Below are positions 7,213 to 14,577 of a DNA stretch of 17,782 nt, one piece after another. A model generated the notes under the pieces. The model had not been told where the DNA came from. It saw only the letters and a program-made list of their open reading frames with translations, and searched no databases. The DNA is taken from the NCBI GenBank assembly GCA_023409795.1, contig JAEYQX010000052.1:1-17782 (forward strand), in the 5' to 3' direction. A program made the position numbers and the translations under genes. This DNA comes from Pseudomonadota bacterium. GTDB taxonomy: Bacteria > Pseudomonadota > Alphaproteobacteria > Caulobacterales > Caulobacteraceae. Position 1 is the first letter of the stretch; each line of letters begins with the position of its first letter.

Positions 7213-10116
7213 TCAGATTCCGTCGCCGGGAATTGGGGGCAGTGCTGTATCAAAAGCCTGGCGCGCCCGCTGGCGCAGGTCCACCAGCTGCGACTTCAGG
7301 CTGGCATAGTCCGGTGCGCCACTGATCTCGGCCAGGCGCGCCTGGAAGCCGGTCGGCTCCTGGTCCGGGTCGCCGCGCCCCTCAAAGGCACAGGCCATGA
7401 CCTGGCCCAGCTTCTGGTGTGTCAGCCAGGTCTCGGCCAGGATCGGGTCATCCTTCAGGGCTTCCAGCGTCGAGACCGTCAGCGGCCTGCCCTCCAGCGC
7501 CGCGCACAGCTGGCGATATTGCGCGACGAACTCGGCGTCCACCTGCCCGCCCGAAGCCAGCTTCAGGTCCCAGAAGCCCTTGGGCCGCCGCTCGCGGTCC
7601 ATCAGGTCGCGCATCTTGCGCACGTCCCGGGCGATGTCGACGCCGGGACGGGGCCGCCGCAGCGCCCGCTCCAGCGCCGCTTCGACCTGCTGCCCGAAGG
7701 CCTCGTCGCTGGCCCAGACCAGCCGCGCCCGCGTCAGGGCCATGAACTCCCAGGTATCGGCCTCCTGGGCATAATAGGCTTCCAGCGCCTCGATCCGCAC
7801 CGAGACCGGCCCCTTGGACCCGGTCGGGCGCAGCCTCATGTCGACCTCATACAGCCCCCCTTCAGCCGTGTGCGAGGACAGGGCGGCGATGAACCTCTGG
7901 GTAAAGCGGCTGTAGAAGTGGTCGGCGCTCCAGCCCTTCTTTTCCGAAACCGCGTCCGGCTCGGCGGCATAGATGGTCATCAGGTCCAGGTCGGACGCCG
8001 CCGTCATTTCGCGCGATCCGGCCTTGCCCAGCGCCACCACGGCCACGGCGCCGGGGAAGGCCCCGCCCATCCGCTCGGCCTCGGCCAGGGCCGCCGGGGC
8101 CAGGCCCCTCATGCAGGCATCGGCCAGGGAGGTATTGGACAGGCCCGCCTGCTGGGCCGTCGTGCGCCCGGTCAGGGTCTGCATCCCGATGCGGAAGACC
8201 TGCTCGCGGTGCAGTCGGCGCACGGCATTCATCGCCCCCTCGAAATCCCCGGCCTCATGTGCCTCGCGCACCACCTGCTCGGCCAGGCCGGTGTCGACGC
8301 CCAGCGCCGTGTTGAACCGGTCATCCAGGATGCTGTCCAGGGCCTGGGGCTGGCGGCCCAGGGTCCGGGCCAGGCGCGGTGCAAAGGCCATGACACCCAG
8401 CACCATCTCGAACAGCCGTGGCTGGTTCAGGAACAGGGCCTGGACCTGGACCCCGGCACTGAGCCCGGAAAAGAAGACGGCAAACCGGCGAAAGGCGGCA
8501 TCCGGCGCGCCGGTCCGCGCCACCGCCGTCAAGAGCTGCGGCACCAGCCGGGTAAAGAGCTCACGCCCGCGCGCGGTCCGCGTGGCCAGGATGCGGCCGT
8601 GGTGCCAGCTGCGGATGGTGTCGGCCACCGTGGCCGGCTCGCTGAAGCCCATCCGCGTCAGGGTCTCCAGCGTGCCGGGATCATTCTCGACCCCGGTAAA
8701 GACCAGGCTGCCATAGGGCGAGGAGAAGTCCTCGCCTTCCTCGAACAGTTCGCCATACCTGTGGTTGACGCCCATCAGCACGGCCTCGACCCCGGCGTCG
8801 AACAGGCCCAGGTCCTCTTCGCCCGACAGGGCCGCCACATCGGCCCGCCGCGCCGGATCGGCGGGCAGGACATGGGTCTGGTCATCGGCCAGCATCTGGA
8901 TGCGGTGCTCCAGATTGCGCAGCTCGACATAGGCCTCGGCCAGTTCATCGCGGGCCTCGGGGCTGACATGGCCGCGGCTCGTCAGGGCATCCAGCGCCTC
9001 CAGCGTGCGCGGCGAACGCAGGCCCCGGTCGCGCCCGCCCAGGATCAGCTGCTGGGTCTGGACATAGAACTCGATCTCGCGGATCCCGCCCCGGCCCAGC
9101 TTCACATTGGCCCCGGCCGCTTCCAGCCCCTCGCCGGTCTTGTAGGTATGGATCTGCTTCTTGATCGACTGAATATCCAGCACGGCCTGGTAGTCCAGGC
9201 TGCGCCGCCAGACGAAGGGGACCAGGGCCTTCAGGAAGGCCGCCCCCTCGGCCCGGTCCCCGGCGCAGACCCGCGCCTTGATGAAAGCCGCCCGTTCCCA
9301 GTTCTGGCCGACGCTCTCGTAATAGGCCAGGGCCATCGGGGCCGCGACCACCGGCGGGGTCGAGGACGGATCGGGCCTCAGCCTCAGATCGACGCGGAAG
9401 ACATAGCCGTCGCCGGTCCGGTCGGTCAGCAGGGTCGCCAGCCCCTGGGCCAGGCGGTTGGTAAAGGCCTGGATCTCGACACTGTCGTCGAGCACCGTAA
9501 CCAGGACCTCGGGCTCGTAGAACAGGGACAGGTCGATGTCCGAGGAATAGTTCAGCTCGAACGCCCCGCCCTTGCCCATGGCCAGGACGAACAGCCCCGG
9601 CACCGGCCCGCGCGGGTCGTCAGCGGCCGAGGTCAGCTTGCCGCGCCGCCTCTGCTCGAAGGCCACGCAGCGCAGCGCCGCCTGGGCCGCCGCATCGGCA
9701 AAGCGCGAGATGGCCCCCGTGACCTGGTCCAGGTTCCACACCCCGCCCAAGTCGGCCAGGGCGGTCAGCAGGTGCAGTTCGGCCTTCAGGTGACGCAGCG
9801 GGGCCCGGGCCTCGTCCGGGGCAGCATCAATCGCCTCGGTCGCGGCCAGGATGTCGGCCAGCCTCTGTTCGGGGCAGGTCTGGAGGATCTGGCGCAGGCG
9901 CTCGGGCCAGCGACGGGCGATCCCGGCCAGATAGGGCGAGGCGGCAAAGACCGGCTGCAGCGCCGGCCAGGCCTGGTTCAGGACCGCGCTCCAGCCGCCC
10001 TCGTCGGCGGCCTCGATCAGGCGTTCCAGCACCCGCTGCGCCGCCTCACGGTCCCGCACCGGGCCACAGGCCACGATCCGCTCGCCCAGCGGCAGGGGCC
10101 GCGCTTCCTTCGTCAT
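7213..10116 (-). CDS. glnE: Bifunctional glutamine synthetase adenylyltransferase/deadenylylase
   Basis: Cytoplasmic enzyme of 967 residues that adds AMP to, and removes it from, glutamine synthetase in response to nitrogen status via PII. Two nucleotidyltransferase halves are visible. The N-terminal (adenylyl-removing) half has G181-K182-G183-G184 and S191-S192-D193-x-D195. The C-terminal (adenylylating) half has G697-K698-A699-G700-S701 and S708-D709-x-D711. Both metal-binding Asp pairs are intact, and length matches the family. The frame stays open to 10359, but residues before MTKEARPLPLGER are the kinase gene read in another frame, so the ATG at 10116 is chosen. It begins 4 bp after the stop of the upstream histidine kinase with only a weak SD, which suggests translational coupling. 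The regulator-kinase-glnE order places it in an envelope-signalling operon. Confidence 0.96.
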   Translation of the reverse strand: MTKEARPLPLGERIVACGPVRDREAAQRVLERLIEAADEGGWSAVLNQAWPALQPVFAASPYLAGIARRWPERLRQILQTCPEQRLADILAATEAIDAAPDEARAPLRHLKAELHLLTALADLGGVWNLDQVTGAISRFADAAAQAALRCVAFEQRRRGKLTSAADDPRGPVPGLFVLAMGKGGAFELNYSSDIDLSLFYEPEVLVTVLDDSVEIQAFTNRLAQGLATLLTDRTGDGYVFRVDLRLRPDPSSTPPVVAAPMALAYYESVGQNWERAAFIKARVCAGDRAEGAAFLKALVPFVWRRSLDYQAVLDIQSIKKQIHTYKTGEGLEAAGANVKLGRGGIREIEFYVQTQQLILGGRDRGLRSPRTLEALDALTSRGHVSPEARDELAEAYVELRNLEHRIQMLADDQTHVLPADPARRADVAALSGEEDLGLFDAGVEAVLMGVNHRYGELFEEGEDFSSPYGSLVFTGVENDPGTLETLTRMGFSEPATVADTIRSWHHGRILATRTARGRELFTRLVPQLLTAVARTGAPDAAFRRFAVFFSGLSAGVQVQALFLNQPRLFEMVLGVMAFAPRLARTLGRQPQALDSILDDRFNTALGVDTGLAEQVVREAHEAGDFEGAMNAVRRLHREQVFRIGMQTLTGRTTAQQAGLSNTSLADACMRGLAPAALAEAERMGGAFPGAVAVVALGKAGSREMTAASDLDLMTIYAAEPDAVSEKKGWSADHFYSRFTQRFIAALSSHTAEGGLYEVDMRLRPTGSKGPVSVRIEALEAYYAQEADTWEFMALTRARLVWASDEAFGQQVEAALERALRRPRPGVDIARDVRKMRDLMDRERRPKGFWDLKLASGGQVDAEFVAQYRQLCAALEGRPLTVSTLEALKDDPILAETWLTHQKLGQVMACAFEGRGDPDQEPTGFQARLAEISGAPDYASLKSQLVDLRQRARQAFDTALPPIPGDGI

Positions 10117-10120
10117 TCGT

Positions 10121-11545
10121 CTATTCCGCCTGCGCCGCACCGCCCGGGGGCGGCAGAACCAGGGCCACCCTAAGTCCCGGCCCGCGACCGTCAAAGACCC
10201 CCGGCCCCTCATCCAGCTGGATACGGCCGCCATGGGCCTCGGCCACGGCCGTGACCAGCGACAGGCCCAGCCCCGACCCCGGCTCGCTGCGGCTCGAATC
10301 CAGGCGCACGAACCTTTGCAGCACCCGCTCGCGGTCCTCGTCGGGAATGCCGGGGCCATTGTCGGTGACCGAGAACTCGACCTCGCCGCTGGAGCGCCGC
10401 CGCACCCGGAACATCACCGCCCCACCCGCCGGCGTATATTTCAGGGCATTGTCGATCAGGTTGGCCAGGGCCTGGGCCAGGAAGGGCTGGTTGCCCTCGA
10501 CCTTCAGGTCATCCTCGATCTCGGCGGCGAACTCGATCGACTTGTCCTCGCCGGCATATTCGTAAAGCTCGGCCATGTCGCGGCCCAGCTGGCCGGCGTC
10601 AAACAGGCGCGGCTCGGGCACGCCCCCCGCCTGCAGCCGGGCGATGGCCAGGACGGTGTTGAAGGTTTTGAGCAGGGCATCGGCCTCTTCCAGGGCGACG
10701 GCCAGGGCATCCACGCCCGTGGTGCGTCCCGCCTCGGCATCCAGCAGGGCCAGCTCCATCTTGGACCGCATCCGGTTCAGCGGGGTGCGCAGGTCGTGGG
10801 CGATCGCATCGCCGGCATGGCGGATCGAGGCCATCGAGCCTTCCAGCCGGTCCAGCATGGTGTTCAGCCCCTGGGCCAGTTCGTCCAGCTCATCACCCGA
10901 GTGGCGCACCGGGGCGCGGACCTTCAGGTTGCCCTCCTGGACCGCCGTCACGACCTGGTTCAGCCCGCCCATGGCCCGCTCGACCCCGCGGCTGACCCAC
11001 AGCCCGCCGCCGACGCCCAGCACCAGGACCATGATCATGGCCCCCCACAGGGCCTGGGTCAGGCGGGCCAGATAGGCCTCCATGTCGCCGATGTCCTCGC
11101 CGACAAACAGCTGCTCGCCACCCGACAGGGGCATTTCCACGCCAAAGGCCTGGCGCTTGCGGACCCGGCCCTCCTCGTCAGTGTCGGTCAGGCGGAAGCT
11201 CTGCCAGCGCCCCTCGGGCTTCAGCTCGCCGGGATCCAGCGGCGAGGTCGAGATATTGCCGGTGATCGGCTCACGATCCCGGTCCATCAGCAGATACAGG
11301 TAGGAGCCACCGCGCAGGGTCCGCTCCACCAGGGCCTGATTCAGGGCATCGACGCCCCGCGCGCGATAGATGCCACGCAGGGACTCCACCTCGGCGCGCA
11401 CCCCGGCCTCAGCCCGGGCGCGGGCCTCGGAGGCCGAGGCGACATAGACATAGGCCAGCACGGCGCTGGCCGTGGCGACGAACAGGGCCAGGAACAGCAG
11501 GGTCAGACGAAAGGGCGTCCGCCGGAACAGCGAGGGCAGTTTCAT
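10121..11545 (-). CDS. HAMP-domain sensor histidine kinase (partner of the OmpR-family regulator)
   Basis: Inner-membrane kinase of 474 residues. Short basic N-terminus, TM1 about 13-35, a periplasmic sensor region about 36-164, TM2 about 165-185, HAMP about 186-238, HisKA with phospho-acceptor H250 (IAHDLRTPLNRMRSKME), and a HATPase domain with LANLIDNALKYTP, DNGPGIP and GSGLGLSLV boxes, all intact. The periplasmic part has no recognisable ligand motif. Start choice: ATG at 11545 is preferred. A TTG at 11557 is in frame, but the GGAGG directly abuts it, whereas it lies 12 nt before the ATG. The regulator gene is 55 bp upstream and glnE 4 bp downstream. With degP also adjacent, a role in envelope sensing is likely; the signal is unknown. 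Confidence 0.94.
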   Translation of the reverse strand: MKLPSLFRRTPFRLTLLFLALFVATASAVLAYVYVASASEARARAEAGVRAEVESLRGIYRARGVDALNQALVERTLRGGSYLYLLMDRDREPITGNISTSPLDPGELKPEGRWQSFRLTDTDEEGRVRKRQAFGVEMPLSGGEQLFVGEDIGDMEAYLARLTQALWGAMIMVLVLGVGGGLWVSRGVERAMGGLNQVVTAVQEGNLKVRAPVRHSGDELDELAQGLNTMLDRLEGSMASIRHAGDAIAHDLRTPLNRMRSKMELALLDAEAGRTTGVDALAVALEEADALLKTFNTVLAIARLQAGGVPEPRLFDAGQLGRDMAELYEYAGEDKSIEFAAEIEDDLKVEGNQPFLAQALANLIDNALKYTPAGGAVMFRVRRRSSGEVEFSVTDNGPGIPDEDRERVLQRFVRLDSSRSEPGSGLGLSLVTAVAEAHGGRIQLDEGPGVFDGRGPGLRVALVLPPPGGAAQAE

Positions 11546-11567
11546 CGTCTTGTCCAACCTCCATCGG

Positions 11568-11596
11568 GCCGCGCGCGACCCAGGGGGTCACGCGGC
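11568..11596 (-). promoter_or_regulatory. Hairpin in the regulator-kinase gap
   Basis: GCCGCG (11568-11573) pairs with CGCGGC (11591-11596), and inside it GACCC (11577-11581) pairs with GGGTC (11585-11589) around loop AGG, with a small internal bulge. Eleven GC-rich pairs fill most of the gap between response regulator stop and kinase start. No T-tract follows. It may lower kinase expression relative to the regulator or block RNA decay. Confidence 0.4.
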
Positions 11597-11600
11597 GCGA

Positions 11601-12272
11601 TCAGGCCTCCAGCCGGTAGCCCGCGCCCCGCACCGTCTGCAGCATGGCCTTGTCGAAGCCCTTGTCGATCTTCGAGCGCAGGCGGCTGATGTGAACGTCG
11701 ATGACGTTGGTCTGGGGGTCGAAATGATATTCCCACACCTTTTCCAGCAGCATGGTGCGGGTCACCGACTGCCCGGCGTGGCGCATCAGGAATTCCAGCA
11801 GCTGGAACTCACGCGGCTGCAGGTCGATCTCCTGGCCTTCGCGATGGACGGTGCGGGCGATCAGGTTCATTTCCAGCTCGCCGACCTTGAGCACGGTCTG
11901 GACCCCGCCGGTCTCGCGGCGACGGGCCAGGGCCTCGACCCGGGCCACCAGCTCGGCCAGGGCATAGGGCTTGACCAGATAGTCATCGGCCCCCGCCTTC
12001 AGGCCCGTGACGCGGTCCTCGACCTCGCCCAGCGCCGACAGGAACAGGACCGGGGTCTGGTCCCCGCCCTTGCGCACCGTCTCGACCATGCCGACCCCGT
12101 CCAGGCGCGGCATCATGCGGTCGACCACATAGACGTCATAGCCGCCCTTTTGGCTTTCCAGCAGGCCGAAGGCCCCGTCGACGGCGTGCGTCACCTCATG
12201 GCCCGCCTCGGTCAGCCCCCGCACCATGGCGGTTGCAGCTTCGGCGTCGTCCTCGACTACCAGAATGCGCAT
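11601..12272 (-). CDS. OmpR/PhoB-family response regulator
   Basis: DNA-binding response regulator of 223 residues. The receiver domain (about 1-115) has acidic D8/D9, phospho-acceptor D51 (VVDRMMPRLDG), a Ser at the switch position (FLSALGE) and K in YLVKPYALAEL. The winged-helix output domain (about 128-222) has LQPREFQLLEFLM and the recognition-helix segment TNVIDVHISRLRSKID, ending in VRGAGYRLEA. The ATG at 12272 is supported by AGGAGG 7 nt upstream. The cognate kinase follows 55 bp downstream. degP ends 68 bp upstream, with a perfect hairpin between. Target genes are unknown; degP itself and glnE are natural candidates by position only. Confidence 0.95.
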   Translation of the reverse strand: MRILVVEDDAEAATAMVRGLTEAGHEVTHAVDGAFGLLESQKGGYDVYVVDRMMPRLDGVGMVETVRKGGDQTPVLFLSALGEVEDRVTGLKAGADDYLVKPYALAELVARVEALARRRETGGVQTVLKVGELEMNLIARTVHREGQEIDLQPREFQLLEFLMRHAGQSVTRTMLLEKVWEYHFDPQTNVIDVHISRLRSKIDKGFDKAMLQTVRGAGYRLEA

Positions 12273-12293
12273 CGGCCCCCTCCTAGAATTGAT

Positions 12294-12325
12294 ATCGGCG
12301 GCGATCCTACTGCATCGCCGCCGAT
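12294..12325 (-). terminator. Perfect 12-bp hairpin between degP and the response regulator
   Basis: ATCGGCGGCGAT (12294-12305) and ATCGCCGCCGAT (12314-12325) are exact reverse complements around an 8-nt loop. The stem starts 15 nt after the degP stop and ends 22 nt before the regulator ATG. No T-tract follows on the transcribed strand, so it may act as a partial terminator, an RNA-stability element or a DNA operator. A CATAAT (-10-like) overlaps its outer edge at 12324-12329 on the minus strand. Confidence 0.5.
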
Positions 12326-12340
12326 TATGTCAGTTAAGCC

Positions 12341-13891
12341 TTATTCAGGTTTGGCCAGCTCAAGCACCCATGAGGTGTTGCCCGATGGCGTGCGCAGCAG
12401 AAGCAGGACGCCCGGACGGCTGGCGGCGCGGGCGGCGTCCACCGCCGCCTTGAACTCGGCTGCCGTGGTGACCGACCGGCCGTTGGCCCGCTGGATCACC
12501 GTGCCCGGCTGCATGCCGACCTCGGCCGGCTTGGAGCGCGGGGCCACCCCGGTCACGACCACGCCCGAGACGTCGGACGGGATCGAATAGCGCTGGCGCA
12601 GCGCCCCGCTCAGCGGAGCCAGGGTCATGCCCTCGACCGTCTCGCCGGCCGGGGCCGAGGGTGCCGCAGCGCCGCCGTCCTCGCCGTTCAGGCCCGCCTG
12701 CAGTTCCGATTCAGACGGACGACGGCCCGCGCGGACGTTCAGGGTCTGGCGGCGGCCATCGCGGATGATCTCCAGGCGCAGGGTATCGCCGACGTTGGAG
12801 CGGGCCACGCGGCGGGTCAGGTCAGCCGAGGTCTCGACCGCCTCGCCGTTCAGGCCGACGATGATGTCCTCGACTCGCACCCCGGCGCGGGCGGCCGGAC
12901 CATCGGCCGTGACCTCGCCGACATAGGCACCCTTGGTGTCCGCCGGCAGGCCCAGGGCCGCCGCAGCCTCGGCGGTGAAGTTCTGAATCTGCACGCCCAG
13001 ATAGCCGCGCTCGATCGTCTCGCCGCGCATCAGCTTGTCGGTGATCGCCTTGGCCGTGGTGGCCGGGATGGCAAAGCCGATGCCGACCGATCCGCCGGTC
13101 TGGGAATAGATGGCGGTGTTCACGCCAATGACGCGGCCATAGATGTCAAAGGTCGGACCGCCCGAGTTGCCCCGGTTGATGGCGGCGTCGATCTGCAGGT
13201 ATTCGTTGTAGCCGCCCGGGTCGATGTCCCGCGACAGGGCCGAGACGATACCCGCCGTGGCGGTGCCGCCCAGGCCGAAGGGGTTGCCCACGGCGATGAC
13301 CCAGTCACCCACGCGCGGCGTCGCCCCCTCCTCGAACGAGACGAAGGGGAAGGCCTCGCCATCCACCTTGATTACGGCCAGGTCCGAGCCCTCGTCGCGC
13401 CCGATCAGGCGCGCCTTCATCTCGCGGCCATCGCTCAGCTTGACGTTGATCTCAATGGCGTCGGCGACGACGTGGTTGTTGGTGACGATGAAGCCGTCGG
13501 CCGAGATGAAGAAGCCCGAGCCTGCGCCGCGCGCCGTGGTCGAGTTGTCCTCATCCTCGCCCGAGCCATCGCGCGGGGTGCCCGGCATGGGCACGGCCCC
13601 AAAGCCCGGAATCTGGAAGAAGCCGCCCGAGGGCCGCTGGACGCGCGTCTTGACGTCGATCTGGACGACAGCCGGGGCGACCTGCTGGAAGATGTCGGCA
13701 AAGCTGAGCGGCGCGCCCTGCGGCGGCGCAAAGGCCAGGCCCGCGGCCCCGGCGCTGGGCACCAGCTGGCCGGCCTGGGCCGAGGGGGCCGCCTGGGCAC
13801 CCGGCCAACTGATCACCCCGCCCGCCGTCGCGGCAGCAGCAAAGGTCAGGCCGACTGCGGCCCCCAGAATGAACTCCTTGCGTTTCAGCAT
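12341..13891 (-). CDS. degP: Do/HtrA-family periplasmic serine protease
   Basis: A 516-residue periplasmic protease/chaperone that degrades misfolded envelope proteins. An N-terminal signal segment (about 9-34, likely cut near AQA-AP) leads to a trypsin-like domain (about 60-285). The full triad is visible: H140 (NNHVV), D170 (SDLAVIK) and S243 (GNSGGPT). PDZ-1 spans about 290-385 and PDZ-2 about 415-510, joined by a Gly/Ala-rich linker. Length and domain order match the DegP/DegQ/MucD group; which member cannot be told by eye. ATG at 13891 has AAGGA 7 nt upstream. It follows ccmH by 137 bp with its own candidate promoter and precedes the two-component pair, an arrangement I recall in other alphaproteobacteria. 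Confidence 0.95.
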   Translation of the reverse strand: MLKRKEFILGAAVGLTFAAAATAGGVISWPGAQAAPSAQAGQLVPSAGAAGLAFAPPQGAPLSFADIFQQVAPAVVQIDVKTRVQRPSGGFFQIPGFGAVPMPGTPRDGSGEDEDNSTTARGAGSGFFISADGFIVTNNHVVADAIEINVKLSDGREMKARLIGRDEGSDLAVIKVDGEAFPFVSFEEGATPRVGDWVIAVGNPFGLGGTATAGIVSALSRDIDPGGYNEYLQIDAAINRGNSGGPTFDIYGRVIGVNTAIYSQTGGSVGIGFAIPATTAKAITDKLMRGETIERGYLGVQIQNFTAEAAAALGLPADTKGAYVGEVTADGPAARAGVRVEDIIVGLNGEAVETSADLTRRVARSNVGDTLRLEIIRDGRRQTLNVRAGRRPSESELQAGLNGEDGGAAAPSAPAGETVEGMTLAPLSGALRQRYSIPSDVSGVVVTGVAPRSKPAEVGMQPGTVIQRANGRSVTTAAEFKAAVDAARAASRPGVLLLLRTPSGNTSWVLELAKPE

Positions 13892-13944
13892 CGTCGTCCT
13901 TGTGGTCCTCTCAGGCAGGGCTCCAAAAACCCTGTAGCCTCATG

Positions 13945-13972
13945 GATATAGTGGCTTGCGGCATAACGCCAA
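13945..13972 (-). promoter_or_regulatory. Candidate sigma-70-type promoter of degP
   Basis: On the minus strand TTGGCG (13967-13972) and TATATC (13945-13950) are spaced by 16 bp, each matching 4 of 6 consensus positions, in the AT-richer part of the 137-bp gap. A GATTC (GANTC) site lies 3 bp upstream of the -35 at 13976-13980. No GAAC-type ECF promoter was seen. Confidence 0.38.
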
Positions 13973-14028
13973 ATGGATTCGGAGAGATGCTAGGGCTGTA
14001 AAGACGGCGCGAACGTGGCGAAATCAAG

Positions 14029-14577
14029 TCAGGACCGGGACGCTTCACCTTCAGCGCTGTCAATCGCCCGATCCGGCGTCGCCGTTGCGTCCGCCCCTTC
14101 CTGGGCCATCAGCACACAGAGGGCTTCCTCTTCCTCGGGGGTCAGAGGGCTCGCCTCGGCCGGCCTGCGCCGGGCCCGCAGGAACAGGACCACGCCCGCC
14201 CCGACCACGGCCGCGAACGGGCCGAACCACAAGAGCCAGGTGCCCCGGCGCACCGGCGGGGTGAACAGGACATAGTCGCCATAGCGGCGCACCAGATCCT
14301 CGCGCACGGCCTGGTCGCTCTGGCCTGCGGCGATCTGCTCGCGCACCAGGGCGCGCATGTCCGCCGCGATCCCGGCCGGACTGTCGGCGATGGATTCGTG
14401 CTGGCAGACGACGCAGCGGATGTCGGTGAACAGGGCCCGCGCCCGCGCTTCCTGGACCGCATCCGGCAGGGGCCGGTCGGGACCCGCCGCCGGCTCGGCC
14501 ACCGTGCTTGACAGGCCCAGGCCCAAGCACAGGCACATGGCCATGACGGCGGCGACCAGGATGGAGGGGCCCCTCAT
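14029..14577 (-). CDS. ccmH: Cytochrome c maturation protein CcmH (CycL)
   Basis: A 182-residue membrane-anchored thiol-redox protein that reduces apocytochrome c haem-binding cysteines in the periplasm for ligation by CcmF. N-terminal signal/anchor (about 5-26), then the RCVVCQ motif (two Cys spaced CxxC, essential for the family) near the start of the periplasmic domain. A second membrane helix follows (WLLWFGPFAAVVGAGVVLFL), then an acidic tail. Its ATG overlaps the ccmF stop by 4 bp (ATGA); longer readings to 14697 are ccmF in another frame. Length is typical of short CcmH proteins that lack the TPR half, which is carried by the separate ccmI here. Last gene of the ccm operon. Confidence 0.94.
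   Translation of the reverse strand: MRGPSILVAAVMAMCLCLGLGLSSTVAEPAAGPDRPLPDAVQEARARALFTDIRCVVCQHESIADSPAGIAADMRALVREQIAAGQSDQAVREDLVRRYGDYVLFTPPVRRGTWLLWFGPFAAVVGAGVVLFLRARRRPAEASPLTPEEEEALCVLMAQEGADATATPDRAIDSAEGEASRS

Noticed and set aside
7417..10173. A 918-codon open frame on the + strand opposite glnE
   Set aside because: Its protein is Gln/Gly/Arg/Pro-rich with no domain pattern, while the minus strand encodes intact GlnE. Long antisense frames are expected at this GC content.
10117..10359. N-terminal extension of glnE to 1048 residues
   Set aside because: The extra residues are the end of the kinase gene in another frame; family similarity begins after the ATG at 10116.
10232..11689. 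A 485-codon + strand frame opposite the HAMP histidine kinase
   Set aside because: No domain pattern; the kinase motifs on the minus strand are complete.
14574..14577. Loss of ccmG between ccmF and ccmH
   Set aside because: The ATGA overlap and the known cycHJKL layout show this order is normal; ccmG usually sits with ccmABCD elsewhere.
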